From: WHSW01 sp963828755 | Lineage (GTDB): Bacteria; Actinomycetota; Thermoleophilia; Solirubrobacterales; 70-9 | Direction of reading: 5' to 3' | DNA length: 64,000 nucleotides | Assembly (NCBI GenBank): GCA_963828755.1 | Contig: CAWHFY010000012.1 | Span: 50,064 to 114,063 of the forward strand | Shown: one piece after another, positions 56,177 through 64,000 of the stretch | Layout of the letters: every line of letters begins with the position of its first letter | Numbering within the stretch: the stretch's first letter is position 1 | Notes under the pieces: generated by a model | The model's database searches: none | The model's input: only the letters and a program-made list of their open reading frames with translations | Told to the model about the DNA's origin: nothing | Program-made: the position numbers and the translations under genes

Positions 56177-58283
56177 TCAGCGACGGGCGACCGCGTCGAG
56201 GGCCAGCGCTCCATCGTTGCCGACCGAAAGCGGGTTGAGCTCGAGCAGCGTGAGGCCCTCGTCGATGAGCAGCGCGCCGACCGCGGCGCCCGCCTCGGCG
56301 ACCACGGCCACCGCACCGAGGTCGAGGAGCGCCGCGCCGCGCAGCTCCCCGATCGCCCGTGCGACCCGCTCGGCGCTCGCCGGCAGGGGGATGATCGCGA
56401 CGTCGTCGAGCGCCTCGGCCCAGGCGCCGCCCAGCCCGATCACCAGCGCCGGGACGACGCCGTCGGCGCGCGCCGCGACGAACAGCTCGAGCCCCGGCGG
56501 CGCCATCCGCTCGATCAGCAGGCTCGCCCCAGGCTCGCGCGCCTGCGCCAGCCCGGTCAAGCGCGCGTGCGCGGCGGCGAGTTCCGGGGCGCTCGCGACC
56601 CCGAGCTCGAGCGCGCCGATCGCGGCCTTGTGCTGGATCGCCGGGCCGCTGAGCTTGACGGCGACCGGCCAGCCGAGCCGGGCGGCGAGCGCCAGGGAGG
56701 CGTCGAGGTCGTCCGCCTCGCCGCCGGCCGGAACCGCGATCCCCGCTCCCGCGATCAGTCGCTTCGCCTCCGCCTCGCCGAGCCAACCGCTGGTGGAGCT
56801 CGGCGCGGCCCGAGCGCTGGCGGCCGCGGCGATCTCGCGCAGCCGCGCCGGGTCCGCGGCCGGGCGGCCGAGTGCCGCGGCGCAGGCGATCGCGGTGCGC
56901 AGGCCGGCGACGGTCGGTACCCCGCGCGCACCGAGCTCGAAGGCGGCCTCCTCGTCGAGCAGGTCGGGGAGCGTCGAGGCGAAGATCGCCGCCGCGTCGG
57001 ATTCGATCGCGCCCGACGCCAGCCCCTCGCGGACAGCCGCCCACTCGATCTCGTGCTCGGGCGAGAGCCCTCGCGGGTGGTCGTAACAGAGCAGGAGCAG
57101 GTCGACCGCCGGATCGTCCCCGACCGCCGCCGCGATTCGGCGGAGGCGCTCGGTCTCGGCCCAGATGAGCGAGGTGTAGTCGAGCGGGTTGGCGGCGGTT
57201 GCCGCGACGGGCAGCAGCTCCGCCAGCAGCTCGCGGGTCTCGGCGGCTAGCTCGGGCAGCTCGACCCCGGCCTCCTTCGCCTCGTCGGCGGCGAGCCCCG
57301 AGTCGCCGCCCGAGCAGGTCAGCACCGCGACCCGCGGGCCGCGCGGGCGGGCGCGCGGCTCGGCCAGCACGCGCGCGAGCTCCAGCAGCTCGTGCGGGTC
57401 GGCCGCCCAGGCGCCGCCGGCCTCCTCGACCAAGGCGTGGAAAACGCGCTGGTCGCCGGCGAGGGCGCCGGTGTGCGCGGCGGCGGCGCGGGCGCCCGCC
57501 TCGGAGGCCCCGACCTTGAGCACCGCGACACCCACCCCCGCGTCGGCGCAGCGGGCCAGCGCCTCGGCGAGCTTCGCTCCGTCGCCGTCGGCCTCGAGGA
57601 AGAGCGCCACCGAGCCGACCCCGTCGGCCTTCGCGAGCGCGGCGAGCCAATCGCTGGCGTCGAGCACCGCCTGGTTCCCGGTCGAGATCAGGGTGTGAAA
57701 GCCGATCCCGCGGCGCGAGCCGATCGCGTTGACGGCGACGTTGCCGCTCTGCGAGACCATCGCCACCCGCCCCGGGCGCAGCCGGGTGACCGAGTCGCCC
57801 CACAGTGGCGCCCGCGGTTCGACCGCGACGACCCCGTTGCCGTTCGGCCCGCAGACCGGCAGGCCGGCCGCGAGCGCGCGCCGCCGCAGGTCGCCCTCGA
57901 GCCGGCGGCCCTCCGCGACCTCGCCGAAGCCGGCGGCGAAGACGATCGCGCCGCCGCAGCCGCGTGCGGCGATCTCGTCGATCACCGGTGGGACCCCCGC
58001 CGCCGGGATCGCGACGACGACCGCATCGACCGCCTCGGGCAGATCGGCCACCGATCGCCACGCAGGGACGCCCGCGGACCGAGTCGCGCTTCGGGTTGAC
58101 GCCGTAGACGGGCCCCTCGAACCCGGCCAGCTCGAGGTTGGCGAGCACGGTGTCCGCGTAGGAGCCGGGGCGGTCGTTCGCCCCGACCACCGCGACCGAG
58201 CGCGGCGCGAGCAGCGGAGTGAGATCGAGCGGCGGGCGACGGGCGGCGAGCGCCGAGCTACTGGAGGATCCGCTCGACCCCAC
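56177..58283 (-). CDS. ADP-forming acyl-CoA synthetase (frameshifted)
   Basis: Fused alpha-beta acyl-CoA synthetase (NDP-forming), about 701 residues. The CoA-binding domain has LLAPRSVAVVGANDRPGSYA; an extra base near 58080 follows GVNPKRDSVRG. Then come MVSQSGNVAVNAIGSRRGIG, STGNQAVLDASDWLAAL and AAHTGALAGDQRVFHAL, where this family carries its phospho-His loop variants. The C-terminal ATP-grasp part reads WPVAVKLSGPAIQHKAAIGA, and LLELNPLSVGNDGALALDA ends it. GTG 58283 overlaps the acyl-CoA dehydrogenase end by 26 bases. It activates an organic acid, or runs in reverse for ATP. Confidence 0.85.
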
Positions 58284-59475
58284 GCCGCTCGAGCCCTCTC
58301 GCCACGATCAACCGCTGGATCTCGCTGGTCCCTTCCCAGATCCGATCGACCCGCACCTCGCGCAGCAGCCGCTCGGCGACGTTGGAGCGCAGGTAGCCGC
58401 GCCCGCCGAACGCCTGCACGCAGCGGTCCGCGCAGCGGCACGCCGCCTCACTCATGAACAGCTTGGCCATCGACGCCTTGTGGTGGACGATCTTCGGGTC
58501 GGCACCGGCGTCGGCGAGCTCGGCGACGGCGAAGGTGAGCAGGCGCCCGGCCGCCGCGTCGGCGGCCGAGTCGGCGAGCGGGAAGGAGACGCCCTGGTGG
58601 TCGAAGACGCGCGCGCCACCCTGCTCGCGCGCGGTGGTCCAGGCGACCGTATCGTCGAGCAATCGCCACATCGCCCCGCCGCAGCGGGCCGCGATCCCCA
58701 GCCGTTCCTCGGTGAACCAGGAGCGCTGGAGCTCGTCGCCGCCGCCGACGCCTCCGATCACGTCGGTCTCGGCGACCTCGACGTCGGTGAAGCGGATCGT
58801 CGGGTGGCCGTCGGGATAGTTGTGGGTGAAGGCCGGGTTGTCGACGATCTCGATCCCGTCGACGCCGGCGTCGATCACGAACAGGGTCGGCAGCCGGTCG
58901 GCGCCGTCGATCAGATTCGCCATCACGACGTAGACCGCGGCGTGGTCGCCGCCGGTCACGAACCACTTCTCGCCGTTGATCCGGTAGCCGGCGTCGGTGC
59001 GCACCGCGGTCGCCTCGATCTGCGAGGGGTCCGAGCCGGCGTCGCGCTCGGTGACCGCGTAGGCATCCTTGAGCTCGCCGCGCAGGGCGGGGCGCAGGTA
59101 GCGGTCGATGTGCTCGTCGGAGGCGTGCTCCCAGACGTTGTAGGCCTGCGGCACATGCCAGACGATCGCGTTCGTCGTCCGCCCGTACTGCTCCTCGACC
59201 AGCGCCCACTCGACCCGGCTCCAGCCCTGGCCGCCGTGCTCGCGTGAGTGCATGCCGCCGTCGAGCCCGGCCTCGATCGAGGCCCGCTTGACCGCGGCGA
59301 TCGTCTCGGCCGGCAGCTTGCCGCCGAGCGCCTCGGCCTCCTCCTCGAGGGGCATGATCACGTCCTCGACGAAGCGGCGCGCCCGCTGCTGGAGTCCTTC
59401 AGCTGACCCGGCCGCCCCCCGACGCGAAGCGGAGGAGGCGTGCGGAACGTCAGCTTTTCGGGACTTGACCTCCAC
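58258..59475 (-). CDS. Acyl-CoA dehydrogenase
   Basis: FAD enzyme of 405 residues, GTG 59475. Signature 1 is AYAVTERDAGSDPSQIEATA and the beta-domain follows as YRINGEKWFVTGGDHAAVYV. Signature 2 near the C terminus is QAFGGRGYLRSNVAERLLRE, then RVDRIWEGTSEIQRLIVARG, where the catalytic Glu of short-chain dehydrogenases precedes GTS. It should introduce a 2,3-double bond into an acyl-CoA. The ADP-forming acyl-CoA synthetase is translationally coupled downstream; together they would activate and dehydrogenate one acid. Confidence 0.9.
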   Translation of the reverse strand: MEVKSRKADVPHASSASRRGAAGSAEGLQQRARRFVEDVIMPLEEEAEALGGKLPAETIAAVKRASIEAGLDGGMHSREHGGQGWSRVEWALVEEQYGRTTNAIVWHVPQAYNVWEHASDEHIDRYLRPALRGELKDAYAVTERDAGSDPSQIEATAVRTDAGYRINGEKWFVTGGDHAAVYVVMANLIDGADRLPTLFVIDAGVDGIEIVDNPAFTHNYPDGHPTIRFTDVEVAETDVIGGVGGGDELQRSWFTEERLGIAARCGGAMWRLLDDTVAWTTAREQGGARVFDHQGVSFPLADSAADAAAGRLLTFAVAELADAGADPKIVHHKASMAKLFMSEAACRCADRCVQAFGGRGYLRSNVAERLLREVRVDRIWEGTSEIQRLIVARGLERRGVERILQ

Positions 59476-59498
59476 GGCCCGATCAGACTAACATGCGA

Positions 59499-59514
59499 TT
59501 GACTACAAGGTCAA
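59499..59514. promoter_or_regulatory. Shared operator-like palindrome, copy 2
   Basis: TTGACTACAAGGTCAA is a palindrome TTGAC-N6-GTCAA lying between divergent genes. Its AAGG probably serves also as the ribosome site of the Rieske gene whose ATG begins at 59514, so a bound repressor would cover the translation start. Confidence 0.6.
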
Positions 59515-60731
59515 TGAGCACGAGTTCCTCCACATCCCTGCCCCTGGACCCGCGCGACGTGGCGCTCACGCAACGGCCCGTCGAGCGCGCGTCGATGCTG
59601 CCGCCGGCGGCCTTCGTCGATGAGGGCGTGCTCGACTGGGAGCTCGACCAGCTCTTCCGCGGCTGGATCTGCGCCGCCCACATCTCGGCCGTCGACGAGC
59701 CCGGCAAGTTCGTGATGCGCGAGCTCGGCACCGACAGCGTGGTGATCATCGCCGGCGAGGACGGCACCCCTCGTGCCTTCCTGAACGTCTGCCGCCACCG
59801 CGGCGCTCGCATCGTCGAGGAGGCCGAGGGTCAGGTGCGCAAGCGGCTGCGCTGCCCGTACCACGCCTGGTCGTACGACCTCGACGGGCAACTGCGCGCC
59901 GCGCCGCACATGGACGGGGTCGAGGACTTCGACTTCTCCTGCAACGGCCTGCTCGGAGTCCGGCTCGCGGTCGTCGGCGGGCTCGTCCTGATCGACCTCT
60001 CCGGCGGCGCCCCCGAGCCCGAGGAGCACGTCGGCGACCTGATCGCCCACCTCGAGCGCTACCGGCTCGCCGACCTCGAGCGCGCCGGCGAGGCCGTGTA
60101 CGAGGTCGCCGCGAACTGGAAGGGGATCGCGGAGAACTACAACGAGTGCCTGCACTGCCCCGGCGTACACCCGGAGCTCAACGCGCTCAGCGATTACATG
60201 AGCGGCGACGACGTCGAGGGCGACGGTGGCTGGTGCGGCGGCTCGATGACCCTGCGCGAGGACGCCTCGACGATGGCCCTCGAACAACTACCCGACGACG
60301 GCAAGCCGTCGCCGGGGTCGGCGAAGCACACCGTCCGCCCGCCGATCGACGGCCTTCCCGACGATGAGGTCGACAAGGTCTATTACTTCGCGCTGTTCCC
60401 GAACGCGCTCGTCTCGCTCCACCCCGACTACGTGATGCTCCATACCCTGTGGCCGCGCTCGCCGGGCGAGACCCGCGTCACCTGCGAGTGGTTCTTCGAG
60501 CCGGCGACGATCGCCCGCGACGACTTCGACCCCTCCGACGCGGTCGGGTTTTGGGACATGGTCAACAAGCAGGACTGGTACGTGTGCGAGCTGACCCAGA
60601 AGGGGGTCGGAACGCGCAACTACACCGCCGGCCGCTACTCGGCCGAGGAGGTCGACGTGCACGCCTTCGACCTGATGGTCGCCGACCGTTACATGGAGGC
60701 CCTGCGGGCCGACGTCGAGGTCCCCGCGTGA
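59514..60731 (+). CDS. Rieske non-haem iron oxygenase, alpha subunit
   Basis: Ring-hydroxylating/demethylating type oxygenase of 405 residues. ATG 59514 is chosen (the in-frame codons at 59493 precede the operator). The [2Fe-2S] ligands are C93 and H95 in NVCRHRG and C114 and H117 in RLRCPYHAWSYD. The mononuclear iron site is NWKGIAENYNECLHCPGVHP (about residues 201-220; H214, H219). Electron transfer would also use the Asp/Glu of NKQDWYVCEL. The NYNECLHC form is shared with betaine and carnitine oxygenases. No reductase gene is nearby. It overlaps the next flavoprotein gene by four bases. Confidence 0.88.
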   Translation: MSTSSSTSLPLDPRDVALTQRPVERASMLPPAAFVDEGVLDWELDQLFRGWICAAHISAVDEPGKFVMRELGTDSVVIIAGEDGTPRAFLNVCRHRGARIVEEAEGQVRKRLRCPYHAWSYDLDGQLRAAPHMDGVEDFDFSCNGLLGVRLAVVGGLVLIDLSGGAPEPEEHVGDLIAHLERYRLADLERAGEAVYEVAANWKGIAENYNECLHCPGVHPELNALSDYMSGDDVEGDGGWCGGSMTLREDASTMALEQLPDDGKPSPGSAKHTVRPPIDGLPDDEVDKVYYFALFPNALVSLHPDYVMLHTLWPRSPGETRVTCEWFFEPATIARDDFDPSDAVGFWDMVNKQDWYVCELTQKGVGTRNYTAGRYSAEEVDVHAFDLMVADRYMEALRADVEVPA

Positions 60732-62338
60732 GCAACCGGATCGCGGAGCAACTGGGCGAGGTCGGGCTCCCGGAGCCGGTCGCCGAGCTCGCGAAGCGCG
60801 ACTGGGACGCGATCGTCGTCGGCGGCGGCCACAACGGCCTCACGGCGGCGGCGTACCTCGCCAAGGCCGGTCAATCCGTGCTCGTGCTCGAGCGTCGGGA
60901 GCGGCTCGGGGGAGCCGCCACGCTCGAGCGCCCGTTCAGCGACGAGCGCTTCGTGGTCAGCCCATGCGCCTACGTGGTCGGCCTGCTCGACCAGCTGGTG
61001 ATCGACGAGCTCGAGCTCGAGCGGCGCGGGTTGCGCTACTGGGTCGCCGACCCGAACCTCTGGGTCCCGTTCGACGACGGGACCGCGTTCGGCCAGTGGC
61101 TCGACGAAGCGAAGACCGAGCAGAACCTCAAGGACCTCGGCGTCTCGGCCAAGGACATCGCCGGCTACTGGGCTTACGAGGAGCTGTTCGACGACGTCCG
61201 CAAGCTGCTGCGCAAGGGCGAGCGCGACACCTGGGTGGGCGACAGCCCGACCCGCGACGAGATCGAGGACCTGCTGGGCGGCTCGCAGGAGATGATCGAC
61301 CTCTGCTTCGAGGCCTCGATCGCCGAGGTGCTCGACGCCTACATCGACGACGAGCGGGTGAAGACGGCGCTGTTCGGCCAGGGGATCATCGGCACCTGGG
61401 GTGGCCCGTACGACCACGGCACCGCCTCGATCAAGCTCATGCACTACCAGGGAGACCTCGACGGCCAAGGGCCGGTCTGGGGCTACGTCGAGGGCGGCAT
61501 GGGGATGTGCAGCTTCGCGATCGCCGACGCCGCCGCCGAGGCGGGCGCGGTGCTCGCCTGCGGGGTCGAGGTCGCCGAGATCCTCCCCGGCGAGGGAGTG
61601 ACGCTCGACGATGGCACCGCACTGCGGTCGCCGACCGTGATCTGCAACGCCGACCCGAAGCGGATGCTCGGGATGCTCGGCGACGCCGAGATCGACGGCG
61701 ACTATCGCGAGCGGCTCGACGCCTGGAAGATCCGCAGCCCCGTGGTCAAGTTCAACGCCTCGCTCGAGCGCCTGCCGAACTGGACCGCGGCCCCGGGCGC
61801 CGACTGGCCTGCCCGCGCGACCGTCGACGCGACCGGGACGATGGCCGAGGCGCAGGCGGCGTTCGAGCGCTGCGCGGCCGGCGAGCCCGCCGTCGCCTTC
61901 GGCGAGATCTACGTCCAGACCGGCTATGACCCGAGCCCGGCGCCGGAGGGCAAGCACCTGCTGAGCGTCTTCGGCCAGTACGCGCCCTATGAGATCGCCG
62001 ACGGCGACTGGGATGCGGCGCGGCCCGGGGTGGCGAAGCAGTTCATCGACCTGATCTCGCGCTTCGCCCCCGACCTCGGCGACTGCCTGATCGACCACGA
62101 GGTGCTCGGACCGCCCGACATCGAGTCGCGGATCGGGCTCACCGGGGGCAACATCTTCCAGGGCGAGGTCACCCCCGACCAGATGTGGGAGGGGCGCCTG
62201 GCCGCGCGGACGCCGGTCGAGGGGGTCTACCTGTGTGGTGCGGCCACCCACCCGGCCGGCAGCGTGATCGCGCTCAACGGCCGCAACGCGGCCGCGGCGG
62301 TGCTCGCCGACCAGGGCGCCGCGATCGCCGCGGTCTAG
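60728..62338 (+). CDS. FAD-dependent oxidoreductase, phytoene desaturase/PYROXD2-like
   Basis: Intact 536-residue flavoprotein; GTG 60728 overlaps the Rieske stop. The FAD turn is IVVGGGHNGLTAAAYLAKAG, then ERRERLGGAATLERPFSDER. Middle blocks are RFVVSPCAYVVGLLDQLVID and TVICNADPKRMLGMLGD; the C-terminal flavin contact is LCGAATHPAGSVIALNGRNA. It is the intact paralogue of 2327-3938. Translational coupling to the Rieske oxygenase suggests both act on one pathway, perhaps with this protein oxidising the hydroxylated product. A perfect hairpin follows. Confidence 0.87.
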   Translation: MSNRIAEQLGEVGLPEPVAELAKRDWDAIVVGGGHNGLTAAAYLAKAGQSVLVLERRERLGGAATLERPFSDERFVVSPCAYVVGLLDQLVIDELELERRGLRYWVADPNLWVPFDDGTAFGQWLDEAKTEQNLKDLGVSAKDIAGYWAYEELFDDVRKLLRKGERDTWVGDSPTRDEIEDLLGGSQEMIDLCFEASIAEVLDAYIDDERVKTALFGQGIIGTWGGPYDHGTASIKLMHYQGDLDGQGPVWGYVEGGMGMCSFAIADAAAEAGAVLACGVEVAEILPGEGVTLDDGTALRSPTVICNADPKRMLGMLGDAEIDGDYRERLDAWKIRSPVVKFNASLERLPNWTAAPGADWPARATVDATGTMAEAQAAFERCAAGEPAVAFGEIYVQTGYDPSPAPEGKHLLSVFGQYAPYEIADGDWDAARPGVAKQFIDLISRFAPDLGDCLIDHEVLGPPDIESRIGLTGGNIFQGEVTPDQMWEGRLAARTPVEGVYLCGAATHPAGSVIALNGRNAAAAVLADQGAAIAAV

Positions 62339-62341
62339 AAC

Positions 62342-62368
62342 CGGCAGCGGCGCATCAGGCCGCTGCCG
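62342..62368 (+). terminator. Perfect 10-bp hairpin after the Rieske/FAD operon
   Basis: CGGCAGCGGC and GCCGCTGCCG pair perfectly around GCATCAG, 4 bases beyond the oxidoreductase stop and 31 bases before the TetR start. No T-tract follows. Confidence 0.6.
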
Positions 62369-62398
62369 TCCCGCCGTGCCCGCGACTAGGCTCGGCGG

Positions 62399-63007
62399 GT
62401 GGCCACCGATGCCCGCGAACGAATCCTCGAGGCCGCCTGCGATCTGATCGCCTCCGACGGGATCGACGACGTGCGCATCGCCCGGGTCGCCACCCGCGCC
62501 CGGGCCTCGACCGCGCTCGTCCACCACTACTTCTCGACCCGCGAGGAGCTGCTCGCCGAGGCGCTCGTGCATTCGTTCGAGACCGCGGGCCAAGACCGCT
62601 TCGCCGAGGCGCCCGAGGGGGAGGACGCGACCCACGGGCTCGCGCGCGCGATCGATGCCTGCCTGCCGCTGCCCGGCGCCCAGGAACGCGACTGGACGCT
62701 CTGGGTCGAGCTCTGGCTGCGCGCGGTTCGCGACGAGCAGATGCGCCCGCTGGCGGCCGACCTCTACCGCCGCTATCGGGAGTGGTTCGCGACGGCGATC
62801 CGCGCCGGGCTCGACAGTGGCGAGTTCAGCTCCGAGCGCGATATCGATGCGCTCGCGGACCTGGCGGTCGCCTTGGTCGACGGGCTCGGGATCCGGGCGC
62901 TGGTGCGCGACCCCGAGCTCGACGTCGCTCGCGCACGCACCCTCGTCGCCACGGCGCTCGCTGACGAGCTCGGCGTCGACCCGGGGGCGCTGCTCGGCCG
63001 CGGCTGA
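62399..63007 (+). CDS. TetR-family transcriptional regulator
   Basis: Repressor-type protein of 202 residues, GTG start. The helix-turn-helix is ILEAACDLIASDGIDDVRIA followed by RVATRARASTALVHHYFSTR, with the usual HYFxxREEL. The C-terminal domain (LWVELWLRAVRDEQMRPLAA, IRAGLDSGEFSSERDIDALA) resembles TetR_C_6/BetI-like ligand domains. BetI-type regulators respond to betaine aldehydes or choline, which would suit the Rieske oxygenase next door; this is inference. It is the best candidate to bind the palindromes at 55695 and 59499. Confidence 0.88.
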   Translation: MATDARERILEAACDLIASDGIDDVRIARVATRARASTALVHHYFSTREELLAEALVHSFETAGQDRFAEAPEGEDATHGLARAIDACLPLPGAQERDWTLWVELWLRAVRDEQMRPLAADLYRRYREWFATAIRAGLDSGEFSSERDIDALADLAVALVDGLGIRALVRDPELDVARARTLVATALADELGVDPGALLGRG

Positions 63008-63082
63008 GCGGAGCGTCCAAGGTGCGCTCCGTCAACACCTAGGGCGGGTTGTTGGTGCGAACACGTTCGCCACCATGGACTC

Positions 63083-64000
63083 ATGAACTCAACGAAGCTG
63101 GTCGCGCTCGCGGCCGCGATAGCTGTCGCCGGCCTGGCGTCGGTTCCACCGACGGACGCATCGGCCTCGCACCACTGCCTCGGCATGCGGACCACGATCG
63201 TCTCCGCCGCACGCCATGTCGAGGGAACCGCCGGCCCGGACGTGATCCTCGCCACGGCGCCGAAGGCCGAGGTTCGCGCCGGGGACGGCTCCGACCGGAT
63301 CTGCACCGGGAACGGCGCCGATGCCGTTTACGGGGACGCCGGAGCCGACAGGATCGACGTCGGCAACGGCGAGAACTTTGCCTCCGGTGGCACGGGCCAC
63401 GATCGGATCAAGGCCGGCGACGACCTCGACCGCCTGAACGGCGACGCTGGTCCCGACCGGGTCTTCGGCGGCGACGGCGGCGACACCATCCAGGGCCAGG
63501 CGGGAGACGACAAGCTCTTCGGCTCGGCCAACCCGGTGATCTCGCCTGACCGCGTCGATGGCGGTTTGGGCGCCGATGCGGTCCACGGGGGCCTGGGTGG
63601 CGACGTGCTCAACGACGGGCCGGGCAGGGACTACGTCGGTGGCGACTACGGCGCCGATGTCCTGACGCCCTCCAGAGACCGACTGCCGGACGAGTTCAGC
63701 GGCGGTGCGGATATCGACAGAGTCGACTACCAGGCGCGCGGCAGGTTCTTCGGCCTCGGTGTCACCGTCTCGCTTGACGGGATCGCCAACGACGGCATCG
63801 GTTGTCCCGCGGCGTGCGAGGGCGACAACGTCGACCCGGACTTCGAGAACATCGTCGGCGGTCAGGACGCCGACGTCCTCGTCGGCGACGACGGTCCGAA
63901 CGCGATCGCGGGCGCCGGCGGCGACGACACGCTTCGGGGCGGGGCCGGAGACGACTCGCTCGACGGCGGCGTCGACGACGACGGGTGCTACGGCGACGAC
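63083..64000 (+). CDS. Secreted RTX-like calcium-binding repeat protein (partial)
   Basis: Open from ATG 63083 past the right edge; 306 codons visible. A signal peptide ends near PTDASA. From about residue 70 on, glycine/aspartate nonapeptide repeats (GGxGxDxUx type) follow: DGSDRICTGNGADAVYGDAG, GGTGHDRIKAGDDLDRLNGD, VFGGDGGDTIQGQAGDDKLF and GGAGDDSLDGGVDDDG. Such repeats bind calcium and fold into a parallel beta roll outside the cell. Around residues 200-245 a non-repeat insert (GLGVTVSLDGIANDGIGC) resembles the spacer found in actinobacterial calcium-binding proteins. No catalytic domain is visible yet. Confidence 0.85.
   Translation, partial: MNSTKLVALAAAIAVAGLASVPPTDASASHHCLGMRTTIVSAARHVEGTAGPDVILATAPKAEVRAGDGSDRICTGNGADAVYGDAGADRIDVGNGENFASGGTGHDRIKAGDDLDRLNGDAGPDRVFGGDGGDTIQGQAGDDKLFGSANPVISPDRVDGGLGADAVHGGLGGDVLNDGPGRDYVGGDYGADVLTPSRDRLPDEFSGGADIDRVDYQARGRFFGLGVTVSLDGIANDGIGCPAACEGDNVDPDFENIVGGQDADVLVGDDGPNAIAGAGGDDTLRGGAGDDSLDGGVDDDGCYGDD

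Noticed and set aside
3480..58090. Programmed frameshifting in the many split genes
   Set aside because: The break sites share no slippery heptamer or downstream structure and affect unrelated housekeeping genes; plain indel error explains them better.

Overview
The window is dense, very GC-rich actinobacterial chromosome. GTG and TTG starts are common and nearly every gene abuts or overlaps its neighbour. The content fits a soil-type actinobacterium, most likely Thermoleophilia/Solirubrobacterales: an F420-type luciferase-like oxidoreductase, an Rpf-like transglycosylase, a PucR regulator, CHAD plus polyphosphate kinase, several acyl-CoA enzymes and PYROXD2-like flavoproteins. The lineage is inferred from gene content only. 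I recognised no rRNA, tRNA, CRISPR array or insertion sequence.

Layout. 1-1350: end of a polar amino acid ABC transporter (permease, binding lipoprotein). 1401-10033: SDR plus carotenoid-desaturase-like flavoprotein, MFS and APC transporters, secreted SGNH hydrolase, cupin, LLM oxidoreductase, acyl-CoA dehydrogenase-like flavoprotein. 10154-18495: metallophosphoesterase, LtrA protein, lipoate ligase, Rpf-like transglycosylase, SpoIIM-like protein, two enoyl-CoA hydratases, HD hydrolase, UppP. 18496-31380: a phosphate/polyphosphate island with two PhoB-type DNA-binding proteins, PstSCAB, PhoU, exopolyphosphatase, CHAD protein and PPK1, interrupted only by a secreted M1 peptidase and its unknown partner. 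31409-39371: amine-oxidase-like flavoprotein, small secreted protein, Pol IV, two tiny membrane proteins, aldo/keto reductase, two aldehyde dehydrogenases, a four-helix membrane protein. 39472-49564: a polyamine cluster, potA-D-B-C facing away from aminotransferase, PucR, alanine dehydrogenase and an aminobutyraldehyde-type dehydrogenase. 49637-53982: hydrolase bracketed by two 51-bp palindromes, MFS exporter, thioesterase, STAS protein, GNAT. 53979-63007: a catabolic locus (two FAD oxidoreductases, ADP-forming acyl-CoA synthetase, acyl-CoA dehydrogenase, Rieske oxygenase, TetR). 63083-end: RTX-like secreted protein.

How the parts work together. The phosphate island covers sensing (PHO-box-like 11-nt repeats), uptake (Pst), signalling (PhoU) and polyphosphate synthesis, degradation and binding (PPK1, Ppx, CHAD). 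The polyamine cluster would import putrescine or spermidine, transaminate it to 4-aminobutanal with pyruvate as acceptor, oxidise the aldehyde to GABA, and regenerate pyruvate from alanine. The Rieske/acyl-CoA locus carries the same 15-bp palindromic sequence at two promoters and a nearby TetR gene, suggesting a single regulon.

A caution: over twenty otherwise well-conserved genes carry one to three single-base frame breaks, mostly +1. Their residual lengths modulo 3 match such indels, so I annotate them as one CDS each and regard the breaks as probable sequencing or assembly errors.
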